Shown: piece after piece, positions 1-8,553 of the stretch
How positions within the stretch are numbered: the stretch's first letter is position 1
Layout: each line of letters starts with the position of its first letter
Source of the DNA: Acidobacteriota bacterium
GTDB taxonomy: Bacteria; Acidobacteriota; Polarisedimenticolia; Polarisedimenticolales; Polarisedimenticolaceae
DNA: 33,316 nt
Reading direction: 5' to 3'
Assembly (NCBI GenBank): GCA_029861955.1
Contig: JAOTYK010000035.1
Location: 1 to 33,316, forward strand
Translations under genes and position numbers: made by a program
Notes under the pieces: model-generated
The model's input: only the letters and a program-made list of their open reading frames with translations
Told to the model about the DNA's origin: nothing
The model's database searches: none

Positions 1-195
1 CGAATCTGGAGTTGGGTTGATGTGCTGGCGGTGCGACTCTTCGAGCAGAGAGTAGAGTTGCCCGCTACCTGAGCTGCGCCTGACGGCTCGCGACAGACTT
101 CCCGGGACGCCTCCGCAGGAGCGTCGCCCCATCCGTACTCGGAGTCGCCTTCAGAACCGGACGCGCGAGCCCTGTTCTGTCGAGGCCAGCCGCAA
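1..195. other. Unassigned left-edge region, possible partial gene
   Basis: No gene can be assigned firmly. On the plus strand a frame enters from outside and ends at a TGA at 70-72, giving a 23-residue tail ending VELPAT. On the minus strand a frame from an ATG near 134 runs open to the left edge for about 44 codons. Neither tail is recognisable. Positions 107-124 form a GC-rich hairpin (7 paired bases, one bulged C, 3-nt loop) without a T tract. It could end transcription from the left or of the leftward gene at 196-1062. Confidence 0.25.
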
Positions 196-1062
196 TTAAC
201 GATCCACGTTGGAGCGAATCTCTTCCCAGCCGGCGTCCAGCCCATGCCGAAAATCGGCGTGGACCAGCTCGACTCCAAGTTCCTCGCGTGAACGATCCGC
301 CAGCACCCGTCGATGCGATGCGCGACCCTCCCCGGGGTCTTCATCGTTGCGACGGGGTTCGATGCCCAGACGATGGGCGATCCAGTTCACGACGTCTCGG
401 CGTGATGTCGGGTGGGCATCGCTGGCGTGATAGATCGCGCCGCCGCGACCTCGATCGAGCATCTGAATGACCATCCGGACCGCATCATCTCGATGACACC
501 AGTTCATCGTCCGTTCATCGCCGGGACCCAGGGCAAGGCGCCCGTCGCGAACACGTTGCACCGTGCCGTGGCGCCCCGGCCCATAGAGACCCGAGAGACG
601 GACCAACGACGTCTGGAGTTTGCCTCTCCCCGCCGCCAACACCATCGACTCGGCCTCGACGAGTAGGGCGCCCCGTTCATCGACGCTGCGAGGTGAAGTC
701 GTCTCATCGACGTCGCGACCATCGTCGTAGGACAGGACACCCGTCGAACCGGTATAGATAAATCGAGACACACCCTCTGCATCGGCGAGGCGGAGCAGAT
801 GCTCGTTCAGCTCCACGTAAGCCTGACGGTAGGCCCTGGGAGTTCGCTGGTCGGCCGATTGACACGCAACGATGGCATCGAACGGCTTTCCGAGGGTCTC
901 CAGTCGCATCAGGTCGACGGGCCAGGGCTGGATCCCCATGGACTCCATCGTCTCGCCGGCCGCAAGATCCCGTCGCGCACCGACGACACGGTGCCCCGCA
1001 CGGGCCAGTGCTGCGCCGATCGCACATCCAAGCCAGCCGCAACCCGCAATTAAGACACGCAT
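196..1062 (-). CDS. NAD(P)-dependent epimerase/dehydratase, SDR family (YeeZ-like)
   Basis: This 288-residue protein has a Rossmann nucleotide-binding N-terminus with GxGxxG as GCGWLG at residues 7-12, directly after the first beta strand. The middle part contains an IYTGSTGVL strand and an LSGLYGPGR segment, which is the usual pattern of extended/atypical SDRs related to sugar-nucleotide epimerases. The match is to the short YeeZ-like branch, whose substrate is unknown, so no reaction is assigned. The usual YxxxK pair is not obvious, suggesting an atypical SDR. It ends with TAA at 196-198 and its ATG at 1062 faces the ABC exporter genes across an 87-bp divergent spacer. No clear ribosome site precedes the ATG. 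Confidence 0.85.
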   Translation of the reverse strand: MRVLIAGCGWLGCAIGAALARAGHRVVGARRDLAAGETMESMGIQPWPVDLMRLETLGKPFDAIVACQSADQRTPRAYRQAYVELNEHLLRLADAEGVSRFIYTGSTGVLSYDDGRDVDETTSPRSVDERGALLVEAESMVLAAGRGKLQTSLVRLSGLYGPGRHGTVQRVRDGRLALGPGDERTMNWCHRDDAVRMVIQMLDRGRGGAIYHASDAHPTSRRDVVNWIAHRLGIEPRRNDEDPGEGRASHRRVLADRSREELGVELVHADFRHGLDAGWEEIRSNVDR

Positions 1063-1105
1063 GGGTAGACGCTATCACGACTGCCGTGAACGGACGGTAG
1101 CCTGC

Positions 1106-1111
1106 TAGAAT
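1106..1111 (+). promoter_or_regulatory. Candidate -10 box (TAGAAT) for the ABC exporter operon
   Basis: TAGAAT lies 38 nt before the TTG start of the ABC ATPase. The 10-mer TAGAATCTCG recurs exactly at 15401-15410 before rnhB, and TAGAAT recurs at 32741 before the lipoprotein gene. No convincing -35 box is present. The assignment rests on the -10 match and the repeated motif only. Confidence 0.35.
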
Positions 1112-1149
1112 CTCGACGCGTAAACGATCGGACCGCTATCGGAGCCACC

Positions 1150-2139
1150 TTGTCGCAAGCGATCATGAGCCGCGGACTCGAAAAGTCGTTCGCCAGGAAG
1201 CGGTCGCTGGGCCAACTGTTCCGTGACCCCTTCGGTCGGGGCGAGGAGGTCCACGCGCTGCGGGGCGTCGATCTGGCGGTAAACGACGGAGAAATCGTCG
1301 GGTTGCTGGGTCCCAACGGCGCCGGCAAGACGACTCTCCTGAAAATCCTCTCGGGACTGATTCTCCCGGACAAGGGGAGCGCGGAGATCGGCGGCATCTC
1401 CACCGAGAAAGAGAATCGGATAAAACGGCTCCTCGGCCTGGTCCACCCGGACGAGCGCTCGTTCTACTGGAGGCTCACGGGTCGAGAGAATCTCCGTTTT
1501 TTCGCGACGCTGTATGACGTGCCCCATCGGAAGATCGAGCAACGCATCGATCAGTTACTCGAAGATCTTGACCTGGTCGCCCCCTCGGACCGCCGGTTCG
1601 CCGACTATTCGTCGGGCATGAAGCAGCGGATGTCGATCGCCCGGGCAATGTTGCATGACCCGCCGATCCTGCTGATGGACGAGCCGAGCCGAAGCCTCGA
1701 TCCGGCAAGCTCGCTTGCCCTTCGAGAGCTCGTGGACGAGCGTCTGCGCGTGCGGCATGGCAAGACGATCCTGATCGCCAGTCATGATCTTGCGGAAGTC
1801 CAGGCATTGTGCGATCGGATCTACGTGTTGATCGATGGCAGGGTTCGGCTCGAGGGCACCGTCGATGACGTCCGTCGATTCGGGGTCGACGACGTGGAGG
1901 TCCTTGTCGAGCTCGAAGACGGGCCGGCGACGATCTCCGGCCCGTTCAAGATCCTCGACGATGGTTGGACGGAGGGGCGGCGGTCGCTACGTCTTTCTCT
2001 CGAAGCGGCGGACGGATTCTCCAGAATGCTTCGGTCGCTGATCGACGATGGCTGCAAGGTTCGACGCTGCGATCAGGTCGAGCCGGACCTCGAGTCCGCA
2101 TTTACGAGAATCCTCGAATCCCATCGCGAGCCGAGCTGA
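1150..2139 (+). CDS. ABC-2 type exporter, ATP-binding subunit
   Basis: This 329-residue protein is the nucleotide-binding subunit of an ABC exporter, working at the inner face of the cytoplasmic membrane with the permease encoded next. Visible motifs are Walker A GPNGAGKTT (54-62), signature YSSGMKQR (153-160), Walker B ILLMDEP (173-179) and the H-loop ASHD. The Q-loop position holds His in HPDERSFYW instead of Gln, in an otherwise typical ERSFYWRLTGREN segment. The C-terminal 90 or so residues are an accessory domain. The start is taken as TTG at 1150 because GGAG lies six bases upstream; an ATG at 1165 is the alternative. The substrate cannot be told from sequence. Confidence 0.93.
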   Translation: MSQAIMSRGLEKSFARKRSLGQLFRDPFGRGEEVHALRGVDLAVNDGEIVGLLGPNGAGKTTLLKILSGLILPDKGSAEIGGISTEKENRIKRLLGLVHPDERSFYWRLTGRENLRFFATLYDVPHRKIEQRIDQLLEDLDLVAPSDRRFADYSSGMKQRMSIARAMLHDPPILLMDEPSRSLDPASSLALRELVDERLRVRHGKTILIASHDLAEVQALCDRIYVLIDGRVRLEGTVDDVRRFGVDDVEVLVELEDGPATISGPFKILDDGWTEGRRSLRLSLEAADGFSRMLRSLIDDGCKVRRCDQVEPDLESAFTRILESHREPS

Positions 2140-2942
2140 TGGGTCTTCTTAGAAAACTGTGGGCGTTCATCAAGCGCGATTTCATCTCGATGGTGTCCTA
2201 TCGCCTCGCGTTCCTCCTGCAGATCGGGGGGATGTTCCTGACGCTGCTGGCGTTCTTCTATATGACCGGCATGATCAATCCGGAGAGTGAGGGTCTGGAG
2301 GGGTATCGCCCGTTCGACTGGTTCGTCGTTGGGCTGGCATTTCAGTTCTACTTCTCGACGGCCCTGTATGCATTCTCCGCGAAGATGCGCAGCGAACAGC
2401 TCCTCGGAACCCTCGAGGCGATGCTGGTGACGCCGACGCCAACCTCGATGGTTATCTTTTCGTCGGCGGCCTGGGATTTCACGTTCGGGGCCATCCGCGT
2501 GATCGTCCTTCTGACGTTCGCCGTCCTCGTGTTTGACGTCCAGTTGTATGCCAGCGGGCTTGTGGTCTTCTTCGTGGGTGCGTTCCTGACGTTGTTCTCG
2601 TCGGCGGGCCTGGGTATTCTTTCCGCTTCCTTCATCCTGTACTTCAAACGCGGTGATCCCATCAACTTTCTCCTCAGCGGCGCGACGACGTTTCTTGGAA
2701 CCGTCTTCTTTCCCGTCGAGCAACTGCCTGAGCGGATTCGTTTCGCCTCAGAGATTCTGCCCATCACCCATTCCCTGAGGATCGTCCGCGGGGCGCTGTT
2801 GCAGGGGCAATCGTGGGATCAACTCGGTGGCGAGGTGGTGACGTTGGCTTGGATGACCCTGATCCTCCTGCCCTCGGGGCTGTACTTCGCGCGCTTCGCG
2901 ATTCGCAGTGCCAAGCGCGAGGGCACCCTGGTCCACTACTAA
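2139..2942 (+). CDS. ABC-2 type exporter, permease subunit
   Basis: This 267-residue integral membrane protein is the transmembrane partner of the preceding ATPase. It begins MGLLRKLWAFIKRDF, followed by about six hydrophobic segments. The motif MRSEQLLGTLEAMLVTPTP after the second segment is the conserved cytoplasmic element of NodJ/ABC-2 permeases. The ATG at 2139 overlaps the ATPase stop as TGATG, so the two subunits are translationally coupled. The frame stays open further upstream inside the ATPase gene, but that part has no membrane-protein character, so the overlap start is preferred. Family and coupling are clear, but the exported molecule is unknown. Confidence 0.92.
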   Translation: MGLLRKLWAFIKRDFISMVSYRLAFLLQIGGMFLTLLAFFYMTGMINPESEGLEGYRPFDWFVVGLAFQFYFSTALYAFSAKMRSEQLLGTLEAMLVTPTPTSMVIFSSAAWDFTFGAIRVIVLLTFAVLVFDVQLYASGLVVFFVGAFLTLFSSAGLGILSASFILYFKRGDPINFLLSGATTFLGTVFFPVEQLPERIRFASEILPITHSLRIVRGALLQGQSWDQLGGEVVTLAWMTLILLPSGLYFARFAIRSAKREGTLVHY

Positions 2943-2966
2943 CGACCCGGGGCCTCCTTCGGGCGC

Positions 2967-2996
2967 GTTGACACCCTGTCAACTGCGGGGTCTAAT
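2967..2996 (+). promoter_or_regulatory. Sigma70-type promoter of icd with inverted repeat on the -35 box
   Basis: TTGACA at 2968-2973, a 17-nt spacer and TCTAAT at 2991-2996 form the best housekeeping-type promoter in the window, 36 nt before the icd start. The -35 box is one arm of a perfect inverted repeat, GTTGACA-CCC-TGTCAAC (2967-2983), so a dimeric regulator bound there would block RNA polymerase. The regulator is not known. Confidence 0.7.
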
Positions 2997-3032
2997 GCTG
3001 GCCTGATCGCGCACGGAACGCAGGAGGTCTTC

Positions 3033-4274
3033 ATGTCTGAGAACCAGTTCCCGGCACCGCCGGAAGGGCAGCCGGTCCGCGTCAAGGATGGCCGCCCCGT
3101 TGTCTCCCGGAACCCCATTATCCCGTACATCGAGGGGGATGGAATCGGACCCGATATCTGGCGAGCCACCCAGCACGTGGTCGACCATGCGGTGGCCCGA
3201 ACCTATGACGACGGCAGGGCGATCGCCTGGTACGAGGTCTTTGCCGGCGAGAAGGCGTTCGAACGATTCGGCGAATGGCTACCGGAGAAGACGGTCGAGA
3301 CGATCCGCGAGTTCAAGATCGCCATCAAGGGTCCGTTGACGACTCCGGTCGGAGGTGGGATAAGAAGCCTCAACGTCGCGCTACGACACCTCCTGGATCT
3401 CTATGCCTGCGTACGCCCGGTCCGCCACATCAAAGGGGTGCCGTCTCCGGTGCTCCGTCCCGGCGACATGAACGTCGTGATCTTCCGGGAGAACACCGAA
3501 GACGTTTATGCGGGGCTGGAATGGGAATCGGGCAGTCCCGAGGCCGCGCGCGTGATCGAGTTTCTCAATCAGGAGATGGGCAAGAACGTTCGGAGAGACT
3601 CGGGTCTGGGTATCAAGCCGATCTCTCCGTTCGGGACGCGGCGTCTTGTCGGCAAGGCGATCCAGTACGCCATCGATCGTCATCGCGAGAGTGTGACTTT
3701 CGTGCACAAGGGGAACATCATGAAGTTCACCGAAGGCGCGTTCAAGGACTGGGGCTACGAGGTTGCCGCGGAGGAGTTTGGATCGCAGACGATTCGCGAG
3801 GACGCGGTGTGGGCAGAGCATGCCGGCGTGGTTCCCGACAACAAGATCGTCATCAAGGATCGAATCGCCGACGCGATGTTCCAGCAGGTCCTCTTGCGAC
3901 CCAGAGAGTACGCGGTGCTGGCGATGCCGAACCTGAACGGTGACTACCTGTCGGATGCGTGTGCGGCTCAGGTAGGGGGACTCGGGATGGCGCCGGGGGC
4001 GAACATGTCGGACGACCTCGCCTGTTTCGAGGCCACCCACGGCACGGCACCGAAATATGCGGGGCAGGACAAGGTCAACCCCGGTTCGTTGATTCTCTCC
4101 GCGATGATGATGCTTGAGCACATGGGATGGAACGAAGCCGCTCACGCCATCGATCGCGCACTGGAAACGACCATCGACCAGAAGGTCGTGACCTACGACC
4201 TGGCGCGTCAGATGGACGGTGCCCGAGAGGTTCGTTGTTCTGAGTTCGGGGAGGCGATCGTCCGCAACCTGTAA
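3033..4274 (+). CDS. icd: Isocitrate dehydrogenase, NADP-dependent
   Basis: This enzyme oxidatively decarboxylates isocitrate to 2-oxoglutarate in the TCA cycle in the cytosol, reducing NADP+. The 413 residues match the homodimeric E. coli-type family along their whole length. Visible are [14 protein letters not shown] near the N-terminus, the substrate loop [12 protein letters not shown] with the Ser that is phosphorylated in enterobacterial enzymes, [11 protein letters not shown], and HGTAPKYAG near the C-terminus, where Lys-Tyr marks NADP rather than NAD preference. AGGAGG at 3022-3027 sets the ATG at 3033. It is a single-gene unit behind its own strong promoter and converges on the GH57 gene, with four bases between the stop codons. 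sucCD, coding for a later TCA step, lies 12 kb to the right. Confidence 0.97.
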   Translation: MSENQFPAPPEGQPVRVKDGRPVVSRNPIIPYIEGDGIGPDIWRATQHVVDHAVARTYDDGRAIAWYEVFAGEKAFERFGEWLPEKTVETIREFKIAIKGPLTTPVGGGIRSLNVALRHLLDLYACVRPVRHIKGVPSPVLRPGDMNVVIFRENTEDVYAGLEWESGSPEAARVIEFLNQEMGKNVRRDSGLGIKPISPFGTRRLVGKAIQYAIDRHRESVTFVHKGNIMKFTEGAFKDWGYEVAAEEFGSQTIREDAVWAEHAGVVPDNKIVIKDRIADAMFQQVLLRPREYAVLAMPNLNGDYLSDACAAQVGGLGMAPGANMSDDLACFEATHGTAPKYAGQDKVNPGSLILSAMMMLEHMGWNEAAHAIDRALETTIDQKVVTYDLARQMDGAREVRCSEFGEAIVRNL

Positions 4275-4278
4275 CCGG

Positions 4279-6153
4279 TCAGGTGCCCGTCACTTCCGTC
4301 TCCAGATCGTCGTCGCCGACCAGAACGGGATCCAGTCTGGCGATCCAGCGATCGTGGATCTGCGTCCCGTCCATCGTCGCAAGCTCGTGGCCCAGGGCCG
4401 GGAAGTGGGGTGCGGCGTCCGGCCCTAGTAGCCCCCCGAACAGACCCGAAGGACCATCCTCGATCCAGCAGAACGCCGAACGGATCAGGCGCCGGTCGTG
4501 CCGTGCCTCGAGGGTGACCGTGCCGGCAACCCGATCGGCGCTGCGATGCTGGCCCCGGAACGTGACGCGAACGTCGTCCCGAAAGCTGGCGCTCCAGGGC
4601 AGAGTCTCTTCCCCGAGACGCAGCGTCCTCCTCAACGAGGTCCACATCGCGATCGTCTCCGGGCTGACGCGCGCACGGATGACCTCGCGGTCGAAGAGCG
4701 TCGCCGCGTCGCCGATCTCCGGGTTGTTACTCGGGATCGCACGAAGCCGTTCGCGGAACTTCCCGGCGGCGTCACCCTTATCCCACCTGGACGCGTAGTC
4801 CAGAGCGCGATCGGCATAGCGCAGAATCTGAACGGGTTCGATGCGCGAGACCTCCTCGAAGAACCAGGCACAACTTGTCCCGGTCAACAATGCGAGTCGG
4901 TCCATCTCGAGGGCGGCCAGCAGGTGGGCGTGTTCGGAGGAGTCGAGCCGTCGGCCGGCAAGTTGGTTCAGTCGTTCGTCGGCCGTTGGCCGATCCGGAC
5001 TCATCCGCACTCCGTTGTAGCCGTCACGCAAACGCGAGGGATCGGTCGCCAGTTCCCGAGTCTCCGTCAGATAGACCCGGTGGAGGTCGTTCCGAAGCTC
5101 ATCGAGCGCCAGCTTTAGTGGTTCACGCCAGCGTTGATGGTAGCCCTCGTGGTATTCGGAGGCACAGCCACAGTCCCGACTCCAACGGCCAAGCTCGTGA
5201 GGGCAACTCCACGAACTGTTCTCGACGATCTTCACCGTCGCCGTCGGCGGGTGGTCGTCCAGGTACTGACCGTAGTTGGTCAGCGTCGCCCCCGAGTCTT
5301 CCAGTACCCCCAGCGCGCGGGCAAGCGCCATCTCGCCGAATGTGTGGTGGTGCCCATAGGATTCCCCGTCGGTCGCGACGTGGACAAGTCGCGAGTCGGA
5401 CTCCGACCGGTGCCGCTCGAGGATCGAGCTTGCGAACGTGGCACCGTCCTGCAAGAGGTCGCCGAACGCAAGCTGCTGGGCCAGGGCACCGTCGTAAAAA
5501 AAGGCAACGATCGATCGCTCGTCGGGGAGATCCACCCTGTAAGGGCGACCGGTATCCAGAGTTTTCTCATTGACCGGAGAGTATTCCGTGTCGCCATCGC
5601 CGCGTACTGCTGCCGCTTGCCGTGGCGCAAGCAGACAGAAACGAAGACCTGCGGCAGCCAGAGCGGAGAGCGTCGCCGTGTCGACGGCGGTTTCGGGAAG
5701 CCACATGCCCTCCGCGCGTCGACCGAATCGACGGCGGAAATCGTCGAGACCCCAGGCGATCGCGGTTTCCCGATCCCGGGCACTGGCCAGCGGGAGGATG
5801 AGATGTCCATAGGCTTGTGCGAGTGCCGACCCGTGCCCACCATAGAGTCCTGCGCTGTCACGATCTGCTTGCTGGATACCGCGGTAGACATCCGGCACGT
5901 TGAGTTCCAACCATGCCAGGAGATTGGGTCCGAAATTGAAACTGATTCGGGAGAAGTTGTTGATTGTCTGCTCGAGGCCGCCGTCCGCGTCAAGCAAGCG
6001 TGCCGCGAGATTGGGTCCGTAACACTCTGCAGTGATCCGAGCGTTCCAGTCGTGGTGCGGAGCGGCGGACGGCTGAAGTCCGACGAAACCGGTCCACGGA
6101 TTCTCTCGCGGCGGCTGGTAGAAGTGCCCGTGGATGCAGACGTAGCGACTCAG
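4279..6153 (-). CDS. Glycoside hydrolase family 57 protein (DUF3536), CTG start
   Basis: This protein belongs to the GH57/DUF3536 group of alpha-glucan-active enzymes. The N-terminal motif YVCIHGHFYQPPRENPW, GMWLPETAVD (Glu154, the expected nucleophile position) and ATDGESYGHHH (Asp262, the expected acid/base position) are all visible. The exact reaction is not established for this group. The conserved N-terminus starts immediately after a CTG at 6153. Between the in-frame TAA at 6181-6183 and a TTG at 5997 there is no ATG, GTG or TTG, and the TTG would remove the catalytic HGH motif. CTG overlaps the glgB stop as CTGA, with AGGGGA six bases upstream. That gives 624 residues. The coupling to glgB points to glycogen or maltodextrin metabolism. 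Confidence 0.88.
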   Translation of the reverse strand: MSRYVCIHGHFYQPPRENPWTGFVGLQPSAAPHHDWNARITAECYGPNLAARLLDADGGLEQTINNFSRISFNFGPNLLAWLELNVPDVYRGIQQADRDSAGLYGGHGSALAQAYGHLILPLASARDRETAIAWGLDDFRRRFGRRAEGMWLPETAVDTATLSALAAAGLRFCLLAPRQAAAVRGDGDTEYSPVNEKTLDTGRPYRVDLPDERSIVAFFYDGALAQQLAFGDLLQDGATFASSILERHRSESDSRLVHVATDGESYGHHHTFGEMALARALGVLEDSGATLTNYGQYLDDHPPTATVKIVENSSWSCPHELGRWSRDCGCASEYHEGYHQRWREPLKLALDELRNDLHRVYLTETRELATDPSRLRDGYNGVRMSPDRPTADERLNQLAGRRLDSSEHAHLLAALEMDRLALLTGTSCAWFFEEVSRIEPVQILRYADRALDYASRWDKGDAAGKFRERLRAIPSNNPEIGDAATLFDREVIRARVSPETIAMWTSLRRTLRLGEETLPWSASFRDDVRVTFRGQHRSADRVAGTVTLEARHDRRLIRSAFCWIEDGPSGLFGGLLGPDAAPHFPALGHELATMDGTQIHDRWIARLDPVLVGDDDLETEVTGT

Positions 6154-8144
6154 TGCACATCCCCTGGGCCGCCGCGGATCTTACCAGGTAGCGGACGCTC
6201 CACATCTGCGGATTCCAGCACCAGCACACCGAGCGGAGGGAGCTGCAGGACGACCGAAAAGGGCTGCCCGTGATAGGGCATCGCGACTGCGGCGCAGCCG
6301 CCCATATTGCCGACGCCACTTCCTGAGTAATCTTCGGCGTCGCTGTTCAGGCGCTCGTTCCAGCGTCCCGAGTGCGGAACACCGATTCGATAGTCGGCTC
6401 GAATCACCGGCGTCAGGTTTGCCACGATCACGAGTGGCTTGCCGCCGTTCGGTGGGCGACGCACGTAGGAGACGATGCTCTGCTCCGAGTCGGAGCAATC
6501 GATCCAGCTAAAACCCTCCTCGTTGAAATCACTGCCGTGTAATGCGGGCGACGCTCTGTAGAAGTGGTTCAGGTCTCGAACCCAACGCCTGAGGCCTTCG
6601 TGAGGTCGATTCTGTAGCAGGCCCCATTGCAGCGACGCATCGTGATTCCACTCCAACCACTGACCGAACTCGCCGCCCATGAACAGCAGCTTCTTCCCGG
6701 GTGTCGTGTACATCAAACCGAAGAGCGCGCGCAGGGTGGCAAGTCGTTGCCACACGTCACCAGGCATCTTATCGACCAACGAACGCTTGCCGTGGACGAC
6801 CTCGTCATGGGAGAGCGGCAAGACGAAATTTTCGGAGTAGGCGTACATCGATCGAAAAGTCAGCGCTTCATGATGGAACTTGCGATGGATCGCGTCTCGT
6901 TCGAGGTAATCGAGCGTGTCATGCATCCAGCCCATGTCCCATTTCATGTCGAAGCCAAGGCCGCCGAGGTGGACGGGTCTGGACACCATCGGCCACGATG
7001 TCGACTCTTCGGCGATCATCAGAACGTCAGGGTATCGATCGTGGATAGCCGTATTAAGTTGCCGAAGGAATGTGATCGCCTCGAGGTTTTCCCTGCCGCC
7101 GTACTTGTTCGCGATCCACTGTCCCTCGTCGCGCGAGTAGTCGAGGTGGAGCATGGAGGCCACCGCATCCACTCGAATCGCATCGACGTGGTACTCCTCG
7201 ACCCAGAACATGGCGCTCGAAACGAGGAAACTCCGCACCTCATTGCGACCGTAATTGAAGATGTAGCTCTTCCAGTCGGGGTGATAGCCGAGTTTCGGAT
7301 CCGAGTATTCGAACAGGTAACCCCCATCGAAAAAGCCGAGGCCATGTTCGTCGCTGGGAAAGTGCGAGGGAACCCAATCCAGGACGACGCCGATGCCGGC
7401 CCGATGCAGCCGATCGATCAGCCGCTTGAACTGTTGAGGCGTTCCGTAGCGTGCGCTGGGCGCGAAATAGCCGGTCGTCTGGTAGCCCCACGATCCATAG
7501 AACGGGTGCTCCATCGGTGGTAGGAATTCCACGTGGGTGAAGCCGAGTTCCTGGAGATAAGGAACCAGTTGGTCGGCGAGCTCCTCGTAGCTCAAGAACT
7601 CTCTGGACGGATCATCGGGACGGCGCCAGCTTCCGATGTGCATCTCGTAGATGCTGACCGGGCTCGATGACACACGAAAGTCCCGCCTCTTCCGCATCCA
7701 AGCTTCGTCGCTCCACTCATAGCTCAGATCGCAGACCCGCGAGCCTGTTTCCGAGGGCAGCTGAGTCGCGAAGGCAAACGGGTCCGCCTTGTTGACGGTG
7801 TAGCCCTTCTCGCGGGACACGATGTGAAACTTGTAGACATGTCCCGGGTGCGCGTTTTCGACAACGCCGGTCCAGATACCCGAACTTCCGAGTCGAACGA
7901 GGGGATGGGTTTCCGGATTCCAGCCGTTGAATTCTCCAATCACGGCGACACTGCGCGCCCGCGGAGCCCAGACCGAGAAGCTGACGCCGGGTCTGGCGGA
8001 GTCGCGGGAAGGATGGGCGCCGAGGAACCGGTGAGCCGCGTGATGTCCCCCGTGGCTCCAGAGATAGAGATCGTCCTCGGTCACCCGAGAGCCGGCGGGG
8101 ATTGGATTACGGTTGCCGATCCGGTATTTTGCTTTCTTGGCCAT
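6150..8144 (-). CDS. glgB: 1,4-alpha-glucan branching enzyme (GH13)
   Basis: This enzyme makes alpha-1,6 branches in glycogen by cutting and transferring alpha-1,4 glucan segments. A CBM48-type N-terminal domain (about 20-130, containing FSVWAPRARSVAVIGEFNGW) precedes the GH13 barrel. Barrel motifs include DWVPSHF (Asp256), the nucleophile in RVDAVASMLHLDYSR (Asp326), the acid/base in MIAEES (Glu379) and the stabilising LSHDEVVHGK (His446-Asp447). The predicted 664 residues are normal for bacterial GlgB with a short N-terminus. I chose the ATG at 8144 (MAKKAKYRIG); a GTG at 8207 would add 21 residues without family character. The gene is first in a two-gene operon with the GH57 gene and is divergent from the glutaredoxin gene. 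Confidence 0.96.
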   Translation of the reverse strand: MAKKAKYRIGNRNPIPAGSRVTEDDLYLWSHGGHHAAHRFLGAHPSRDSARPGVSFSVWAPRARSVAVIGEFNGWNPETHPLVRLGSSGIWTGVVENAHPGHVYKFHIVSREKGYTVNKADPFAFATQLPSETGSRVCDLSYEWSDEAWMRKRRDFRVSSSPVSIYEMHIGSWRRPDDPSREFLSYEELADQLVPYLQELGFTHVEFLPPMEHPFYGSWGYQTTGYFAPSARYGTPQQFKRLIDRLHRAGIGVVLDWVPSHFPSDEHGLGFFDGGYLFEYSDPKLGYHPDWKSYIFNYGRNEVRSFLVSSAMFWVEEYHVDAIRVDAVASMLHLDYSRDEGQWIANKYGGRENLEAITFLRQLNTAIHDRYPDVLMIAEESTSWPMVSRPVHLGGLGFDMKWDMGWMHDTLDYLERDAIHRKFHHEALTFRSMYAYSENFVLPLSHDEVVHGKRSLVDKMPGDVWQRLATLRALFGLMYTTPGKKLLFMGGEFGQWLEWNHDASLQWGLLQNRPHEGLRRWVRDLNHFYRASPALHGSDFNEEGFSWIDCSDSEQSIVSYVRRPPNGGKPLVIVANLTPVIRADYRIGVPHSGRWNERLNSDAEDYSGSGVGNMGGCAAVAMPYHGQPFSVVLQLPPLGVLVLESADVERPLPGKIRGGPGDVH

Positions 8145-8209
8145 CCCGTCCGTTCTGCCTGTGCATTCTCTCGAGCCGCTCGTCGGGAATGATAACAAAG
8201 CCCGCACGG

Positions 8210-8238
8210 TTGGTACTCCGTGAGGCCGCTGCTACCAT
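8210..8238 (+). promoter_or_regulatory. Candidate promoter of the glutaredoxin/thioredoxin reductase operon
   Basis: TTGGTA (8210-8215), a 17-nt spacer and TACCAT (8233-8238) match the sigma70 pattern at four of six bases in each box. Transcription would start about 23 nt before the ATG, leaving room for GAGG at 8256-8259. The spacer to glgB is only 124 bp, so both divergent promoters must lie close together. Confidence 0.45.
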
Positions 8239-8268
8239 GACCGGCCCGTCGGACCGAGGCGCAATCCC

Positions 8269-8553
8269 ATGACAAGAAAAATCGTGATGTACACAAGAAG
8301 CTGGTGCGGGTACTGTTCTCGTGCAAAACGGCTGCTGGATAGCCGTGAATTGGAGTACGACGAGATCGACATCGGGCGGACGCCCGAGGCGACCGCCGAG
8401 ATGCTGAAGCGCTCGGGCGGACGTTACACGGTGCCACAGGTTTTCATCGACGATGTCCACATCGGCGGCTCCGACGAGTTGCTCGAACTCGCGGAGCGGG
8501 GTGGGTTGGACGAAGAACCAGAGAGAAGGAGCGACAGCGGTGAGTGTTCATGA
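8269..8553 (+). CDS. grxC: Glutaredoxin (GrxC-type)
   Basis: This small cytosolic thiol-disulfide oxidoreductase of 94 residues has the thioredoxin fold and the dithiol active site Cys13-Gly-Tyr-Cys16 in MYTRSWCGYCSRAK. TVPQVFIDDVHIGGSDEL carries the cis-Pro and the GG-x-D glutathione-binding turn. The last 15 residues are an acidic/polar extension. Its 3' end overlaps the thioredoxin reductase gene by 14 bases, so the two are very likely co-translated. That raises the question whether this protein is reduced by the reductase rather than by glutathione, because no glutathione reductase gene is visible here. GAGG lies nine bases before the ATG. Confidence 0.93.
   Translation: MTRKIVMYTRSWCGYCSRAKRLLDSRELEYDEIDIGRTPEATAEMLKRSGGRYTVPQVFIDDVHIGGSDELLELAERGGLDEEPERRSDSGECS

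Noticed and set aside
1965-2138. 58-residue N-terminal extension of the ABC permease
   Set aside because: Lies inside the ATPase gene, lacks membrane character, and the TGATG overlap gives a natural start at 2139.
4267-4284. Possible bidirectional terminator between icd and the GH57 gene (ACCTG...CAGGT around ACCGGT)
   Set aside because: Only five paired bases in the outer arms and no T tract; too weak to call.
5134-6273. 379-residue open frame on the plus strand opposite the GH57 and glgB genes
   Set aside because: Antisense to conserved glycoside hydrolase motifs, with an irregular composition and no start signals.
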